Of a stretch of 64,000 nt of DNA, positions 21,437 to 33,056 are shown piece after piece (position 1 is the first letter of the stretch; every line of letters begins with the position of its first letter). The DNA comes from Sporothrix humicola (taxonomy: Eukaryota > Ascomycota > Sordariomycetes > Ophiostomatales > Ophiostomataceae). The position numbers and the translations under genes are program-made. The stretch covers positions 62,001-126,000 of the forward strand of contig WNYE01000067.1 in the NCBI GenBank assembly GCA_021396245.1, given 5' to 3'. Under the pieces are notes generated by a model. It was not told the origin of the DNA and ran no database searches. It saw nothing but the letters and a program-made list of their open reading frames with translations.

Positions 21437-22807
21437 CTTGGCGGGCTGTGTCGTCTAAGTGAGTATGAGTATGAGTGAGAGTGGGAGTGGGAGAGGTGAG
21501 CGAGTGGGATGAAAAGCTATAATGAGTGTAACTCTCGACAAGAGAGATATCTGCGAGTCCGTCCCAGGCAAAAGAGTGCCTCAGGGAGGGAAGATCGAGT
21601 AACCGTTGAAACCACAGCCGAAAAAAAAAGCTTGTTTGTCGGAAAACAAAAGGAGAGAGAAAGTGTCGAAAGTCCAGAATCCCAAATGAACAACGATCTC
21701 AGATTCGTCAACACCCCTGCAGGCAGCTGAAAAAGCGTGTAGCCACAGCGAGCCAGCAGTGCGATCTGCCTAACATTGCGCCTGCGCACTAGCTGCACGC
21801 GGAATGGCGCCGCCCCGACTTGGCACACAGTCAAACGGTGGCGGCAGTCCTCATTTCAATCCAAATTTGTGGCCTTGATGCCGAATCCTTCAGAGAATGA
21901 AGTTGACAAACTTGCTGTTGAATTTGGTTGACGGATAGGATCGTGAGATGTGAAGTCGCGAGTTCCGAGTTCTGCCTGTTATTGAATGTTAATTTTCTTT
22001 GGCGTTGTTGGAAAATTGTGCAAAAGAATGACAAGTTTTTCAAATAAAAAAACCAACAAGACGATAAGCAGAATTTTCAATGCAAGGAAAAGAAGCAGAA
22101 AAGAACAAGATAGAATAAACGAGACCACGCAAAGTACGATCTCTTCAGCCGGCATTGAAGTCACATCCCGGAGCCTAGGAACTTTCTCAAAGCGCTACAG
22201 AGTATGTGGATCGTTCAGCGTTACATTGTCGACGTTTGGGCTTCAGGCACGCGAGTTCAAGATGCAAAAATAATATCCCAAAATGACATTGTATTCAAAA
22301 AGATATCCAGAAGATAAATATCCAAAATATATAGATAGGGTTGACACCCACGTAAAAATACGCTTACGACTCACCTGCCATGTTGCATAATATGAATCTG
22401 TAAGGAAACCTGAGAGCTGGTTAGCAGAAGCTCTTAAAACAAATCGCTCGCCAAATCCAAATAGTGAAGAGAGGAGAAAGAGATGTGCTTTATATCAGAT
22501 ATCGTGCCTTGTCACAGGCAATTATCATCAAGGCATAAGCTATGTAGACCGTCGTGATATATATTTATGATCATCATCAAAGCAGGGGGGAATTGTGTTC
22601 GTGTGTGTGTTTGTGTTGTTCTGAAAGGGCAAATTGTGGGCTGAGAAGACAACTTACGCAACGACATTGATTGAGACCAGCAGTAATGCTGTTTGAAGAT
22701 GAGGACAAGACAAGATACTGGAAACTGTTAGCATACTGCAACCATACGAAACCAATAAGATGTGAATGGTAATGGCGAATAAAGTAAAGGAAACAGCAAT
22801 GGCCAAC
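21437..22807. other. Intergenic with further minus-strand splice signals
   Basis: The first part holds the promoter of the membrane-protein gene. At 22361-22440 (minus) there is GCTAACCAGCTCTCAG, then a short stretch ending at a GTGAGT donor (22374). At 22657 there is another GTAAGT. These may be 3' UTR introns or exons of the transcript described at 22808-24170. No long ORF. Confidence 0.35.
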
Positions 22808-23548
22808 TCAGACAGGACAATTCTCATCTGTGCCGTTAGGCTCTGACATATGCTTGTCATTTGGTAAAGTCAGATCATCATTGGGAGGCAGAGATGCTGG
22901 AATTATGTGGTTTGTGTTGGTGTTGTGGAGGAAAGTCAAAGACAGGGAGTGAATACATACCCATACCATAGGTAGTCATTGACATGTTTGCTGAGCAAAG
23001 AGAGAAGAAACGACACTGCAATGTATTAGCTTTTGGCTAACTTGAGATGAAAAGAAAGAAGAACAAAATATGGCATGGAATCCAAGATCAGAAATGCATG
23101 AATGGAATTAGTTTTATGGTGTCTGCATCGCTAACGCGGATAAGACTCGTCATCTAAAAAAATCATCATATTGGATGTGGGGGATATTGTGTGGTGCAGT
23201 GCAGGTGCGGTGGCATTGTAGCCGTGCTGTCAAGCTTACCTTGTCGTCTGTCTCAACAGCCCTGTTCTGTCCATCGTCCATATCAACTGACAAGACGTTA
23301 GTCCTTGTTCGAGACTGTCGCCCGCTGGTGGCGCCATTAGACTCCCTCCCGCCGTGGCATCACATGTCCATTTTGCAATGGACTTGGATCAGTGGACGAG
23401 GTTTTCTAGGCCTGTCGCAAAAGTGGCATATCTAGCTCATACTTGAGTCGGAGCCCAGTGCCGTTTCATCATGTAGGTAAAGGATGCCACGGAGGAAGTG
23501 GAGGGGATGGCTGAACGTTGCGTTCGTACCTTTGGATCTTTTGATCAT
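22808..23548 (-). CDS. Candidate four-exon small protein (51 aa)
   Basis: Not a known family. Exons 23530-23548, 23240-23286, 22961-23015 and 22808-22842 are each bounded by good splice sites. Donors are GTACGA, GTAAGC and GTATGT; branch sequences CTAAC, CTAAC, CTAAT and CTGAC lie upstream of the acceptors. Joined, they keep one frame open from MIKRSKVDMDDGQNRAV to a TGA after DENCPV. Two upstream minus-strand exons with the same quality of signals (to about 24170) would be 5' UTR; the upstream exon pair contains its own ORF that stops early. The protein is acidic and low in hydrophobics. It could equally be a spliced non-coding RNA with a chance ORF. Confidence 0.33.
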
Positions 23549-24647
23549 CTGCTATTCCATTGTTAGAGACAGAGCTCGCTTCAAACCAATGTGTATAATG
23601 TAGGAGCATTGAAAAGAAAAAGAATGGAAAGTGCACAATCAGAAACAGCCAGTTGTTTTCCTCAAGAGCCAGGTAGGCTACTCAGTCGGTAATTCCAACT
23701 TGCCGAAGCAAATTAAAAATCATCATATAGTGCGTAATGGAAATGGAGATGTGGAGATGGAAAGAAAGAATATAAGAAAAAGAGAAAGGACGGATTGTCG
23801 TACCATTTGCAAAACAGAGGGAAGAGGAGGGAAACGACACGACCACGCGCTGTCGGATGCCTATCCTCAACCCATTTTGTCGACCTCAATTCGACCTCGA
23901 TTGACGGCGATTGCGACGACCACTCTGTTTGCGAGTTAGCGGTTATCCTCGAAAGAATACCAAGAGTGATTCGCGACAATGATAAGCAGCTGCTTCCGCT
24001 AGATGTATTTCAGACTGACGTGACAAAAGCAGTTTCATTCCTAAAGGTCAAAGACTCTAGTTTGTATGCGGTTTGTTGAGTGTCATCAGGAGACAGCGGA
24101 AGCAGTGCGTTGTGGTGTTCTAGAATATCCAATGGCAGATAAAACTTACTCTCTGCATTGTCGAGGCATTGTGTTGGTTGCAACGCGACTCAACGGTCGT
24201 GATTGCGGAAAAAGTTGAGACAAGACAGAGAGAGAAGAAGAGAAGAGAGGAAAGCGTAAAAAAATTTCAGAGCTGGAGCTTTTGTCGTGGGCAGAAAGAG
24301 TGGGGAAATGGGTCAAAAGCGGTGAGGAACGGAAGAATGGGCATTTTGGTGACAAAATCATGTGACACTACACATTTGTGTGATTAAACTGGGTCACGGG
24401 ACTGCGCGTCAGTTTCGCTTCCCAGTTTGGCAGAGAAGGACCAGGCAGCTCAGGAGCAGGCAGGGGCGCGGAGGCGATTGGCGTGTCGATTTTCTGTCAA
24501 AAGTCACATCCAGAGCAACGTTTCAGCTGGTCTTCTTTTTTGCATCTTCCTTTCCATTCTGCCTATTTTCTTGCGCCGTCTTCTTGCTCCGACTCCAACA
24601 CATTGCATTCATCCGATAACCCGGACCTCAAACAGACACTGCCCAAC
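23549..24647. other. Candidate 5' UTR exons (minus) and promoter of the Fpg gene (plus)
   Basis: On the minus strand, an exon ending at a GTAAGT donor (24151) is followed by GCTAACTCGCAAACAG and a 121-nt exon (23804-23924) ending at GTACGA. On the plus strand, 24480-24647 is the T/C-rich leader of the glycosylase gene. Confidence 0.3.
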
Positions 24648-25979
24648 ATGCCTGAGATCGCAGAAGGTGAGCCTCACAAGATTTGAAGTTCGAGGTCAAA
24701 GACGTGGGCTATACGGAGTACTGACATTCAATCGACAGCCGCACGCATCGTGCACTTTCTCAAGACCCATCTGGTCGGCAAACGCATCAAGACTGCCAAG
24801 GCTATTGACGATGCCAGCGTCTTTGGCAAAGTCGGCACCACAGGCGATGCCGTTGCCAGCGCCCTTCAGGGCAAAAAAGTGATTGGTGCGGGCAGCCAGG
24901 GCAAATATTTTTGGCTCGTCCTGGACAGCGCGCCACACCCGGTGATGCACTTTGGCATGACGGGCTGGATGCACATCCGCGGCATGCGCACAGGCTACAC
25001 AAATTACTACAACAAGCTCAAGAAAGACGAGGCTGATGCCTGGCCGCCCAAGTACTGGAAATTCCAGTTTGAGACCGACTCGAACCCCAAGGTCGAGGTG
25101 GCGTATACGGACCCGCGCCGCTTTGGCCGTGTTCGCCTCGTCGACTGTCCTGGTGCATCCATCCGCAAGTTCTCACCGCTTGTCGAAAACGGCCCGGATC
25201 CCGTCGTCGACGCAGAGACTACGTTCACCGAGGATTACTTCTTGTCAACACTTCGCAAGCGCCACGTGCCCATCAAGGCAATCCTTCTCGACCAGGCATT
25301 TATTAGCGGCATTGGCAACTGGGTCGGCGACGAGGTTTTGTTCAATGCCCGTCTCCACCCGGAACAGTACTGCGACGAGTTCAGTGATGCGCAGATGAAG
25401 GCGCTCTACAAGTCGATCCGGTACGTCTGTCGCACGGCCGTCGACCTGCTGGGCGACTCGGACAAGTTCCCAGCCGACTGGCTCTTCAAGCACCGGTGGG
25501 GCAAGGGCGGGAAAGATTCTGTGGCACAGCTACCAAGCGGTGAGAAGCTAGCCTTTTTGACTGTCGGTGGCCGCACAAGCTGCTATGCGCCTGGCCTGCA
25601 GAAGAAGAGCGGTAATGTGGCGCCCGGTGTCAAGGAGGAGCCTGTTGTGATTAAAGTGGAGAAGCCAAAGAAGGGCGCGGCGGTGAAGAAAGAGCTAGCT
25701 AAGAAGGATGCTGCTGCTGCTCCAGAGAAAAAAGAGACCGCCGCCCAGAAACGCAAGAGGGGCGCAGTCAAAGAGGAAGCTGACGAAGACGGCGGGGACG
25801 AGGACGAGAAGCCGACTTTAAAGTCTATCCCGAAAAAGGGCGCTGCCAGCAAAAAGACCAAGACAGAGCCTGCACCAGCCGTGAAGAGTGCCGCAAAACC
25901 AACCCCGAAGTCTGCCGCCAAAGAGACACCCACTGCTAATACGGGCCGTCGCCGATCTACAAGGCTGAGCACAAACTGA
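24648..25979 (+). CDS. Formamidopyrimidine-DNA glycosylase (Fpg/MutM/Nei family)
   Basis: Bifunctional glycosylase/AP lyase of base excision repair that removes oxidised purines; fungal members resemble plant FPG. Two exons are proposed: 24648-24666 (19 nt) and 24739-25979, giving 419 aa. The GTGAGC donor and CGACAG acceptor restore MPEIAEAARIVHFL. After Met removal the catalytic Pro (residue 2) and Glu (residue 3) are both encoded by the tiny first exon. Seen further on are HFGMTGWMHIRG, DPRRFGRVRLVD, and the helix-two-turn-helix region AILLDQAFISGIGNWVGDEV. The C-terminal hairpin GGRTSCYAPGLQ lacks the four zinc cysteines, so it is a zincless finger as in plant and fungal relatives. Residues about 300-419 are a Lys/Ala/Pro-rich disordered tail, likely for nuclear import and DNA binding. 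Confidence 0.93.
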
Positions 25980-26574
25980 AGACTGCACAATGATGTCGGG
26001 ATCGCTCAATTCTCTCTCTCTCTCGGCTTGTTTTCTTGGCTTAGACCGTTTTATTTTTATTTCTTATACGTTGTATCATCCTTCTTTACGAAATATGCAT
26101 GATTACATAATTTTCTCACGTTTGTCAGCGTCTTGCCTTGAGTCTGACTTCTTGTTTTGCGACGAGAATACGACCTCGACGCCATGGATGGATTTAGTGC
26201 TAGTACACTGCAATCCTGGGCTCTTACAGGTGAGATCATAGCTCCCACTTCAGGCAACTAGTATTGCCGATCACGCAACCAGGCACCAGAATTAAGCTCA
26301 AAGATTGGACAACACCTAGCGACCCTGGCCTGCATCAACCCAGCATCTTGGCCATCGTGAGGGGAAAACGGTATTATGGATTCAAGAGAGAAGCAAAAAT
26401 GTTGTCGCCTAACGAGTTAGGTAGCTAGATTTCGCGATATAAAAGAGCAAGGCCCAGTGCCTCATCGATGAAATCAACCAGCCAGTGCAGAAATCAAACC
26501 AGCCCAGAACAACATCCCCGTCAAACTATCGGCGCAATTGTTATCCTCTGTCAATCACCACATCTACATTCACC
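25980..26574. other. Intergenic; SnoaL-like gene promoter
   Basis: T-rich 3' sequence of the glycosylase gene, then the promoter of the next gene. No other gene is seen. Confidence 0.5.
26438..26444 (+). promoter_or_regulatory. TATA box of the SnoaL-like gene
   Basis: TATAAAA lies 137 bp upstream of the ATG at 26575, in a GC-balanced setting. Confidence 0.55.
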
Positions 26575-27042
26575 ATGGCTTCCAACAGAGCTACGTTTAC
26601 CGACCAGAAGGACACCTTCGAGGCCGCCCTCAACAGCATGTTTAATGGCAAACCAGAAGACACCGAGGCCGACTTGACGCGCATCTTGCACCCGTCCTTC
26701 CATATGACGGCCGAAAACGAGGCCATGGACTTTCCGGCCATGGTCAAGCACATGACCTGGCTGCGAGAGAACCTTCCGCTCAACGCCATATCGCTGACCA
26801 TAACTCAGTTTTTGGTGGATGGCAACCAGCGCGCTGACCGGCACAGCTCGACGACCAAGATGCCGGACGGCAAAGTGCGCGGCGCCGAGACATACCTGTT
26901 TGCGGAGGTTGCCGACGACGGACGTCTTGCCTGGGTCAAGGAACATGTCATGCGGCTCGGAGTCCAGGGCCCAGACGGCAAGTTCGTCAAGGACAATGTG
27001 GTGCCGTCTAAGGAAGATTTCACAAAGGAGGAGAAGAAATAG
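26575..27042 (+). CDS. SnoaL-like/NTF2-fold protein
   Basis: Single exon, 155 aa. The start MASNRATFTDQKDTFEAAL has a good context (CACC-ATG); an upstream in-frame ATG at 26485 is rejected because it falls in the leader. The pattern is a helical N-terminus, LHPSFHMTAENEAMDFPAMV, strands with DGNQRADRHSSTTK, and TYLFAEVADDGRLAWVKEH. It fits the cone-shaped alpha+beta SnoaL/NTF2 fold common in small fungal stress or secondary-metabolism proteins. A polar pocket and no signal peptide suggest a cytosolic ligand-binding or isomerase-like role, but no substrate can be named. No biosynthetic genes lie next to it. Confidence 0.75.
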   Translation: MASNRATFTDQKDTFEAALNSMFNGKPEDTEADLTRILHPSFHMTAENEAMDFPAMVKHMTWLRENLPLNAISLTITQFLVDGNQRADRHSSTTKMPDGKVRGAETYLFAEVADDGRLAWVKEHVMRLGVQGPDGKFVKDNVVPSKEDFTKEEKK

Positions 27043-27342
27043 GACCGGCTTTTTTGTAGCTCTGTTTTAAAGTTCATTGGGGCTTTATTCCATATTTTTG
27101 CGAAAAAGGTGTGCTTTATGCAATTCAACTTTATTTTTAAAGCAATCACAACAATTACAAAAGCCTCAGACGAATGACTCGTGCCAATGCCGTAGGCAAG
27201 TAGGTTCAGCTGTTGTAATATATTCTTACAGACTACTCATTGACGAGCAGACGTCGACATTCGGTCTAGGAACCATCCGTCAAGTGCCGTCATTATCGCT
27301 GTAGTTTCTTTTTTATTTCGATTTACTTTTTTTCTCTCTTCC

Positions 27343-27381
27343 TTTCTTCTTTTCTTCTTTTCTTCTTTTCTTTTCTTTCTT
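27343..27381 (+). repeat. TTTCTTC-type polypyrimidine repeat
   Basis: Imperfect short tandem repeat of T and C, visible by eye. Confidence 0.8.
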
Positions 27382-30300
27382 AGCTATCAAAACTCCACCA
27401 ACGACTCGCCGGACAGCCTTTCCGACGCACGGTGGCTTCATCTACCGCCCGTCTACCCCACAAAGCAGTTCTTCATCAAATGCCATTTAAAAGTCTTAAA
27501 TCTCTCAGCACTCATACATTTCCATGGCGCCTCATATATTCTCATAGCGTCTCATCAATGTTTATTCGGCTGGCTACCGCTCGCTTCGGCGTCTTCCCAT
27601 TTTCCATCTGCCTAAAGCTGGGCGCTGTTAGTCGTCTGGTTAATATATCTCGAACGGGAAATGGGCCATCAACCTCCGCTCTCTCTCTATCTCTCTCACA
27701 CACATTCATACTCACGCTCTTTATTTCTTGCTCGAACGATTTTCTCTCTTGTCTTCTTTCCCCCATTGCCAGAAATCATCTAATATACAGCCATCTCGCT
27801 CGTTTTCGTCCCTTCTTCTCGGTCCCTTGATCGACAATTATGCCGAACGGCCGGGCGACTCGCTTTTTCCTTCCATTTATGTGTTTTGCAGCTGTGCCCG
27901 AGGTCGATTAATGAACACGACATATAGCAGCACATATCTGGACCTCTCCTCACATAAAATCAGTACGTTTATCCGCCAATACCGGGCACTGTTGCCAGGC
28001 TTCCCCAGTCTTCCCCAGTTGGTTTCATGACTGCCGAGCACATTGTGTTTCCCAGAATGGAAATTGGAGGTGGAAGAGAGGTGAGCGAGCGGGGAAGCGA
28101 GAAAGTCTAGGTTGGCCATCTCAAAGTTCCTTTTGGCGTTGGTTTTGCGACGTCTTGTACGATAAAAGTATCGATGCATACATCGACGGTCCGAAAGCGT
28201 TCGTACTGCATCCCTTTGCTTCTTATTTTAATTCTGAGATCAGGGATATTTGCTCATAATGACTGGCAGAGTGATGGTGTCGTGGTGCGACCTGCCATTC
28301 GAGAAAAATGCAAGCATCGGTCAAAACTTAATTTGTCTTTGACGAGCTGTTTAGAGGTCCTGGCCTCTCCTCCCTCTCCTCACCATCCCCTCTCTCTGAT
28401 TTTGTTTGGGGCTTCGTGCTGTTTTCTTTCGTCTGCGGAGTATTTCTCCAGCAATTCCCCAGCTCGGAAGATCAAACCTTGTCGTAGACTTGAATGAGGC
28501 TCTTCCTCCTTTTCTTTTTTTCTCCTCCCATTATTGCCACCGTTTTCGGTAGCCACAACAACAAAACGACTGTCATTGCATCGCATCGTGTCCGCTTTGC
28601 TCGGATTTTGCTTGGCTTCCAGCTTCTTTGCACTCTCGTTTTCTTGGGATATCCACCTTTCAGAATGAAATCCGTTTAACCGGCGTCTTTCAACACAGCA
28701 CGCACCCGGCTTGCTTACCGTGATGCCTTGTGAGTGGGTCTGGTCGACAAGAGCGAGCACCAGAAAGATGGCATGACACAAGCAAGACAAGACTCGAAGG
28801 CGCATCCAATGTCGCCCCGTTTCTCGCCAAAGCAGGCCGAAATAAACGCATGGGCGTGGAAAGAAAAGGGCTCCGCTCACTTGAATTCTGTGCCTTTTTT
28901 TCTCCAATTTTCTGGTCTTGGTATGCCCCTTTCGTCGATATTTTGTGTATTCTTCTGACATTTCTTGCAGTTCGACACCCACGACTCCCGCCTTTGGATG
29001 CAAAACACGGCCTGGAGAATCACAAGGGGATCCACTCTTGCACTTTGCAACCGTCACGCCCGCACTTTTCACGCCAATGCTTTGGCGAATGTGATGGGGC
29101 AAGACGGGGTAGAACTAAAAGAGAAAGGAAGGGGTGGGATGAAAAGAACGAAAAATTTGGAAGAAAAAGAGAAAGAAAGATGCAAGGAAATGGAAGAAAA
29201 GAGGGGCTTTCTTGGCGATGGTAGTATGGGTCGTGTGAGGAGAGACTCAAGAAGTCCACAGCACGATCAAATGTCAATCACGAAAGCAAAGGCAACAAAT
29301 GAGGGTGCTGTTGCTTGTGTTGGCGTCGATCTTTGAATCTGCGATGGACATCTGACTCGAGATGGCATTGTTGACAAGCCCCTGAATTAGCGGCAGTCGC
29401 ATGCAGTTTAATAGACTATCGGATGGAAACAACGCAGTGCGTCCAGAACAAAGTCGTTCTTTCCGCCCCTGTTGCTTTTCCAAGTGGAGAAGCTTGCGGC
29501 TCCCAAGTGGCCGGACGGTGTTGGATATCGAGCGACTTCCCAAAAAGGCAATTGTTTCTATTCTCTCAGGTGAAGCATGAAACGTGGAAAAGAGAAAGAG
29601 CGACTGAGGCAGCTTGGTGGTGGATCTCTTTCATTTTACACACTCCACGTTCTCGATTGTTTGCTCCTTCCCTTGCCACCATCAGTCCTTCCCTCTTTGG
29701 ATATCTTGGATTGCATTTCAACAGAGGAAGGAACAGCCCACCCCCAGCTTCCTCGCAATCAGCCGCCTTTTTGTTCTTACCTCAATTCACTATCAACGCT
29801 CAAGCGGCTGGCCATTTTCTCCTCCCATTCTTCCTTTTCCCTCCCTCTCCCTTTTCCTCCACTATTCGCCGTGCCTCTCCATTACAAACCCTTCTCATCC
29901 CACCCCGTCTCCCCGTCTTTTCCTATTTTCCGTTTAAACTAGCCGCCCTAGAGAACGACCACACGAGAACCAGACACGGCCAGACCGGCCAGAAACGGGC
30001 CCAATCTCAATCTAGGGAACAAGAACGACGAATCTCTCTACCTCCCTCCACCTCCACATTTCTTGGCTCCCAATACTGTGCCTCGCTATTGTCCAGCACA
30101 GGCATACGCCTGCCCAGCTGCGCGTTTTTCGGAGTCCTCGATCCGGATAGTTACCCACAGGTGCTCTACTTCCAGACAAAAATGAGCGCAGGACCTGGCG
30201 TGACCCAAGATACAGGACCGCCGAGAAGTCTTCAAAGTACTCTATGGCAGGTTTGAAGGATAGTGGAGCGAGTAATGGCTCTGCAAGTGCGAGGCACTTT

Positions 30301-30955
30301 GATTCAACACGTCACAATGGCGTCCTGTGACCATCCAAGCGGAAGGAAGACCGAACTGGCTCAAGCTTGGCTGGGTGATGGACCTTGCCTTTGTCTGCAA
30401 GGTACGCATACCTTGTGATGACCACCTCAATCTCAGGACATAGGTCCAGACCCCAGATCATACAGTGCCGTGGGCTTTGTTTACGGCCCTGATACTCGTT
30501 TGATTGTTTCCTAATATGCACTCCGCGATTGGGCCTGTTCCTATTTCATGCCCCTTTTTCATTTTCTCATTTTATGGCTGCGGCAATCATATGGCCCCCG
30601 TTTCTGTCCATCTAAAAGGCAATATTCGTCCCCGGGACCGGCTATGCACCGTCCAGGCTGTTGACACCCGCCCATCTAACTTCATTTACCGCAACAGGTC
30701 TTTTCTCGCGGCCTTTCGGGCCCTCGTTACCGTTGTAAGGGAGGCCACCAGAAGTCACAAATAGCAAAGAGCGCAAAGAGCGCAAAGATACTACACAATG
30801 TCAGGCACGGGTAGCCATTTTGGGCTCTGCAATGTCGAGCGGCATACCTTCTAGAACTGCCTTCATGGCTGGAAGCTCGGCCGAGCAAACCCTGTTCGAC
30901 GTCTCTTGGTCTTTGATCTCTTCCCCGCCAACCCGTCTCATCTTGCCATATTCTC

Positions 30956-30961
30956 TATAAA
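30956..30961 (+). promoter_or_regulatory. TATA box of the GH7 gene
   Basis: TATAAA in CTCTATAAAGGGAG lies 179 bp upstream of the start codon, followed by a CT-rich leader. A CCCCGG at 30630-30635 fits the CreA consensus CYCCRS on that strand, but the consensus is short and the match is not decisive. Confidence 0.6.
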
Positions 30962-31134
30962 GGGAGGCTCTCTCCTCTCCTTCTTGACTTCTTGTCCCTT
31001 TCTCTCTCCTCTTCTCTTGTGTCTCTGTCTCCATCTCCAAGATCCGGGGCCCCGCAATTCGCAACAGAGCATTCGCCGTTTCCAAGCCCGCTTCCTACAC
31101 TCTTTTATACTTTCCTTATTCAACAACCGCCACA

Positions 31135-32719
31135 ATGTACACCAGCATTGCCGCTTTCTCGACCTTCCTGGCCCTCGTTGCGGGCCAGCAGGTCGGCACC
31201 CAGACCACTGAGACGCATCCCAAGATGTCGTGGCAGAAGTGCTCTGGTGCCGGCTCTTGCACGACTGTGCAGGGCGAGGTTACCATCGACGCCAACTGGC
31301 GCTGGCTGCACGACAAGGGCGGTTACTCCAACTGCTACACCGGCAACGCCTGGAACACCACCGTGTGCAAGGATGCTAAGAGCTGCGCTGCTAACTGCGC
31401 TCTTGATGGTGAGTCCGAGAGTATCTGAAGGATATTTTGAATTCGTTCTGATACTGATAATGTAGGCGCCGACTACAAGGCCACCTACGGTGCCTCGACC
31501 AGCGGCAACGCCCTGACCATTGGCTTCGTCACCAAGGGCGAGTACGCCACCAACATCGGCTCGCGCTTCTACCTCATGGCCAGCGCCAGCAAGTACCAGA
31601 TGTTCACCCTTCTGGGCAACGAGTTCACTTTCGATGTCGATGTCTCGAAGCTGGGCTGCGGTCTCAACGGCGCTCTATACTTCGTCTCCATGGACGAGGA
31701 TGGAGGCATGAGCAAGTACCCCACCAACAAGGCCGGTGCCAAGTACGGTACCGGTTACTGCGATGCCCAGTGCCCCCGTGATCTCAAGTTCATCAACGGT
31801 GAGGCCAACTCGGCCAGCTGGAACCCGTCGTCCAACGACCCGAACGCCGGTGTCGGTGGTTACGGCTCGTGCTGCTCGGAGATGGATATCTGGGAGGCCA
31901 ACTCGATCTCCACTGCCTACACGCCGCACCCCTGCACGGACGTCGGCCAGACCCGTTGCGAGGGCGACGGCTGCGGTGGTACTTACTCGGCCACTCGTTA
32001 CGCCGGTACTTGCGATCCTGATGGTTGTGATTTCAACTCGTACCGCCAGGGTGTCAAGGACTTCTACGGCCCCGGCATGACGGTCGACACCAAGAGCAAG
32101 TTCACTGTCGTGACGCAGTTCATCAAGGGCTCGGACGGCAACCTCGAGTCGATCCGCCGCTTCTACGTCCAGGGCGGCAAGGTCATCCCCAACTCGCAGT
32201 CTACCATTGCTGGTACCTCGGGCAACCAGATCGACACTGCTTTCTGCAAGGCCCAGAAGGCTGCTTTCGGCGACGACGACCACTTCAGCGAGAAGGGCGG
32301 TCTCGTCCAGTTCACCAAGGCTGTTGCCGCCCCCATGGTCCTGGTCATGTCTCTGTGGGATGACGTAAGTTTATGCCCTCTAAAGAAAAGCAGAATAGAA
32401 GAAAAAAGACGGAACGATCGAGTAAAATGCTAACTCTCTCAGCACTACTCCAACATGCTGTGGCTGGACTCGACCTACCCCACCGATGCCGACCCGGCTA
32501 CCCCCGGCAAGGGCCGTGGTTCTTGCGAGACCTCGTCCGGTGTCCCCGCCGACGTCGAGTCGAAGCAGGCCAGCGACACCGTCATCTACTGTATGTATCC
32601 TATGAAAAGCATTTTTTTTTCTTCTTTTCTATTTATTATCATGGCTGGAAAAACACTAACTCTCTGCAGCCAACATCAAGTTCGGTCCCATCAACTCGAC
32701 CTTCGCCGCCAGCGGTTAA
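31135..32719 (+). CDS. cbh1: GH7 cellobiohydrolase (CBH I type), secreted, catalytic domain only
   Basis: Hydrolyses cellulose processively from reducing ends, releasing cellobiose with retention of configuration. Four exons are proposed: 31135-31408, 31466-32364, 32443-32590 and 32670-32719, giving 456 aa; donors are GTGAGT, GTAAGT and GTATGT, and phases close. The signal peptide is MYTSIAAFSTFLALVAG, with the mature chain starting at Gln-Gln, as in other GH7 enzymes. Catalytic residues are in SEMDIWEANS: nucleophile Glu230, Asp232 and acid/base Glu235. Cysteine-rich loops (HPCTDVGQTRCEGDGCGGTY) and NMLWLDSTYPTD mark a cellobiohydrolase rather than an endoglucanase. The protein ends FGPINSTFAASG, so there is no linker and no CBM1. 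The gene converges on the LOV photoreceptor gene. Confidence 0.95.
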
Positions 32720-33034
32720 GCGACGCACTTGGGTATGGACGGACGATAAGAGACGGGTGAAGAAACGGTGGAAGAGGTCTTTTGTCTACCTCTTTTCTCA
32801 CTTTCCTCGTTCTCTCTTCCATGGGAGTGGATTCAGTCCGACGATACATGCTGCACTCGCGCGTTTATCGTTGGGCTGATGACTGTGTGCGACCAAAAAA
32901 AGAAAACAAGGCGGGCATCATTTTAATCCTAGTTTTGCCAATCTTCTCCCCCTTGTAGCGACAAAATAAAAGCAACCATAGACCCAAATTCGTGGAGCAA
33001 TAAATTGTGTGAGTGATTTAACTAAGAGACAACC

Positions 33035-33056
33035 AAAAAAAAAAAAAAAAAAAAAA
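33035..33056 (+). repeat. Poly(A) tract, 22 nt
   Basis: Homopolymer run. It is prone to length error in sequencing. Confidence 0.9.

Larger units (their letters stand above)
27043..31134. other. 4-kb gene-free interval
   Basis: No gene is supported. Contents: a T/C tract with TTTCTTC repeats (27343-27381), CT-rich leader-like stretches (27690-27830, 29640-29940), two long but low-complexity frames judged spurious, and an orphan coding-like start at 30182 (see findings). The last 300 bp are the promoter of the cellobiohydrolase gene. Confidence 0.5.

Noticed and set aside
23804..24170. Coding start MPRQCRE in the first exon of the minus-strand spliced chain
   Set aside because: Joined to the next exon the frame stops after about 19 codons, so it is treated as 5' UTR or an upstream ORF rather than the main coding start.
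28380..29102. 240-codon minus-strand frame in the interval before the GH7 gene
   Set aside because: No family motif, Cys/Lys/Arg-rich random composition, no codon bias like neighbouring genes, and no promoter-like leader in the right orientation.
29423..30256. 277-codon plus-strand frame
   Set aside because: Most of it translates a C/T-rich leader (Ser/Pro/Phe/Leu-rich). No domain is visible; only the last part from 30182 is kept as a weak finding.
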